In this document: positions 49,070-49,375 of the stretch, piece by piece
Position numbering within the stretch: the first letter of the stretch is position 1
Layout: every line of letters begins with the position of its first letter
Origin: Akkermansiaceae bacterium
GTDB lineage: Bacteria > Verrucomicrobiota > Verrucomicrobiia > Verrucomicrobiales > Akkermansiaceae
Assembly: GCA_903906515.1 (NCBI GenBank)
Contig: CAIVKO010000227.1
Location: 1 to 49,375, forward strand
DNA: 49,375 bases
Direction of reading: 5' to 3'
Notes under the pieces: generated by a model
Seen by the model: only the letters and a program-made list of their open reading frames with translations
Database searches by the model: none
Told to the model about the DNA's origin: nothing
Position numbers and translations under genes: made by a program

Positions 49070-49234
49070 CTTTTGATTCGGACGCTCCGCCAGCGTCCTC
49101 ACTCCTTCGGAGCACGGCCCATAGGGCCTGTCCAAAAGGCCTACAAGCCTTCGGCCTTTTTCGCCCTGCGGGCACGTCGCGAATAGCTCCTGTCCAAACT
49201 GCCTACAATCCTTCGGCAGTTTTGTAAAAAAATA
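49070..49234. repeat. Dense run of small hairpins next to an IS end
   Basis: Successive stem-loops: GGACGCT / AGCGTCC, CTCC / GGAG, GGCCCATAGGGCC, AGGCC / GGCCT, GCCCTGCGGGC and CTGCC / GGCAG. Two related units (CCTGTCCAAAAGGCCTACAA at 49127 and CCTGTCCAAACTGCCTACAA at 49189) are about 62 bp apart. No gene is seen between 48914 and 49297. Confidence 0.55.
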
Positions 49235-49375
49235 GGTTCTTGGTGAATTCCGGTGGGAATTCTTGTGAAAATCGTTTGATCGGTCAAGCTCGTGCCGATG
49301 AAAAGCACCGATTTTTACCGTCAGATACTGGGCCTGGACGCTCCATGGAGTGTTAGTGATGTTGATCTAGATATG
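49235..49375 (+). mobile_element. Left end of an ISL3-family insertion sequence (partial)
   Basis: GGTTCTTGGTGAATTCCGGT from 49235 has the look of an ISL3 terminal inverted repeat, and the transposase gene starts 63 bp further. The right end is outside the window. Confidence 0.6.
49298..49375 (+). CDS. ISL3-family transposase, first 26 codons
   Basis: ATG 49298; the frame stays open to the window end. The N-terminus MKSTDFYRQILGLDAPWSVS then DVDLD is the typical ISL3 transposase start (a LYxxILGLxxPWxVxxVDLD pattern). DDE transposases of this family carry out cut-and-paste movement. The catalytic residues lie beyond the window. Confidence 0.75.
   Translation, partial: MKSTDFYRQILGLDAPWSVSDVDLDM

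Noticed and set aside
1-49375. Apparent excess of CTAAC/GTTAG words in coding sequence
   Set aside because: I counted roughly 40 by eye; a rough expectation from base composition is similar or higher, so there is no excess to explain without a proper count.

Overview
The window looks like chromosomal DNA from a Verrucomicrobia-type (PVC superphylum) bacterium. I judge this from the mix of genes: Gfo/Idh/MocA and ThuA-like proteins beside a GH5 hydrolase, a chlamydia-like class I ribonucleotide reductase with several ATP-cones, LpxK (so a lipid A outer membrane), a long PurF, and a pilus/secretion operon built around a PilM-PilN-type fusion and a secretin. Recognisable Shine-Dalgarno sequences are scarce, so several starts were chosen by protein similarity. 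No species is claimed.

Layout. 1-3.7 kb: the 3' part of a GH5 glycosidase, a 5'-truncated oxidoreductase, a short inverted-repeat segment and a ThuA-like secreted protein. 3.7-8.7 kb: nrdB-nrdA on the minus strand, with an upstream region carrying DnaA-box and NrdR-box-like sequences. 8.7-14.6 kb: M42 peptidase, lpxK, an Rrf2 regulator, and purM-purF. 14.9-17.3 kb: a three-gene ABC transporter unit ending in a histidine-rich anchored protein. 17.3-32.3 kb: one long plus-strand operon for a type IV pilus/type II secretion-like machine (PilT-like ATPase, major prepilin, PilMN, PilO, PilP-like, secretin, unknown, PilB/GspE, PilC/GspF, then seven small envelope proteins including a second prepilin and a DUF3108 protein). 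32.5-36 kb: tRNA-Lys, Kup, RuvA, tRNA-Arg. 36-43.7 kb: parvulin-type isomerase, methyltransferase, EVE protein, toxin-antitoxin pair, lipoyl synthase, rhomboid-mazG pair, secreted esterase. 43.9-49 kb: two family 2 glycosyltransferases, a second toxin-antitoxin pair and an O-antigen ligase-like TPR protein. The window ends in the first codons of an ISL3-type transposase.

Two things stand out. First, the pilus-like operon has a core that is recognisable and a 3' cassette of translationally coupled envelope genes that I cannot assign; no prepilin peptidase is in the window, so the machine must borrow one. Second, intergenic spaces are filled with at least three families of long palindromic repeats that repeatedly sit exactly at gene ends, supplying stop codons and in one case apparently a start codon and N-terminus. 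The NrdB subunit also lacks the radical tyrosine (Leu in its place), which puts it with the tyrosine-less, class Ic-like enzymes.
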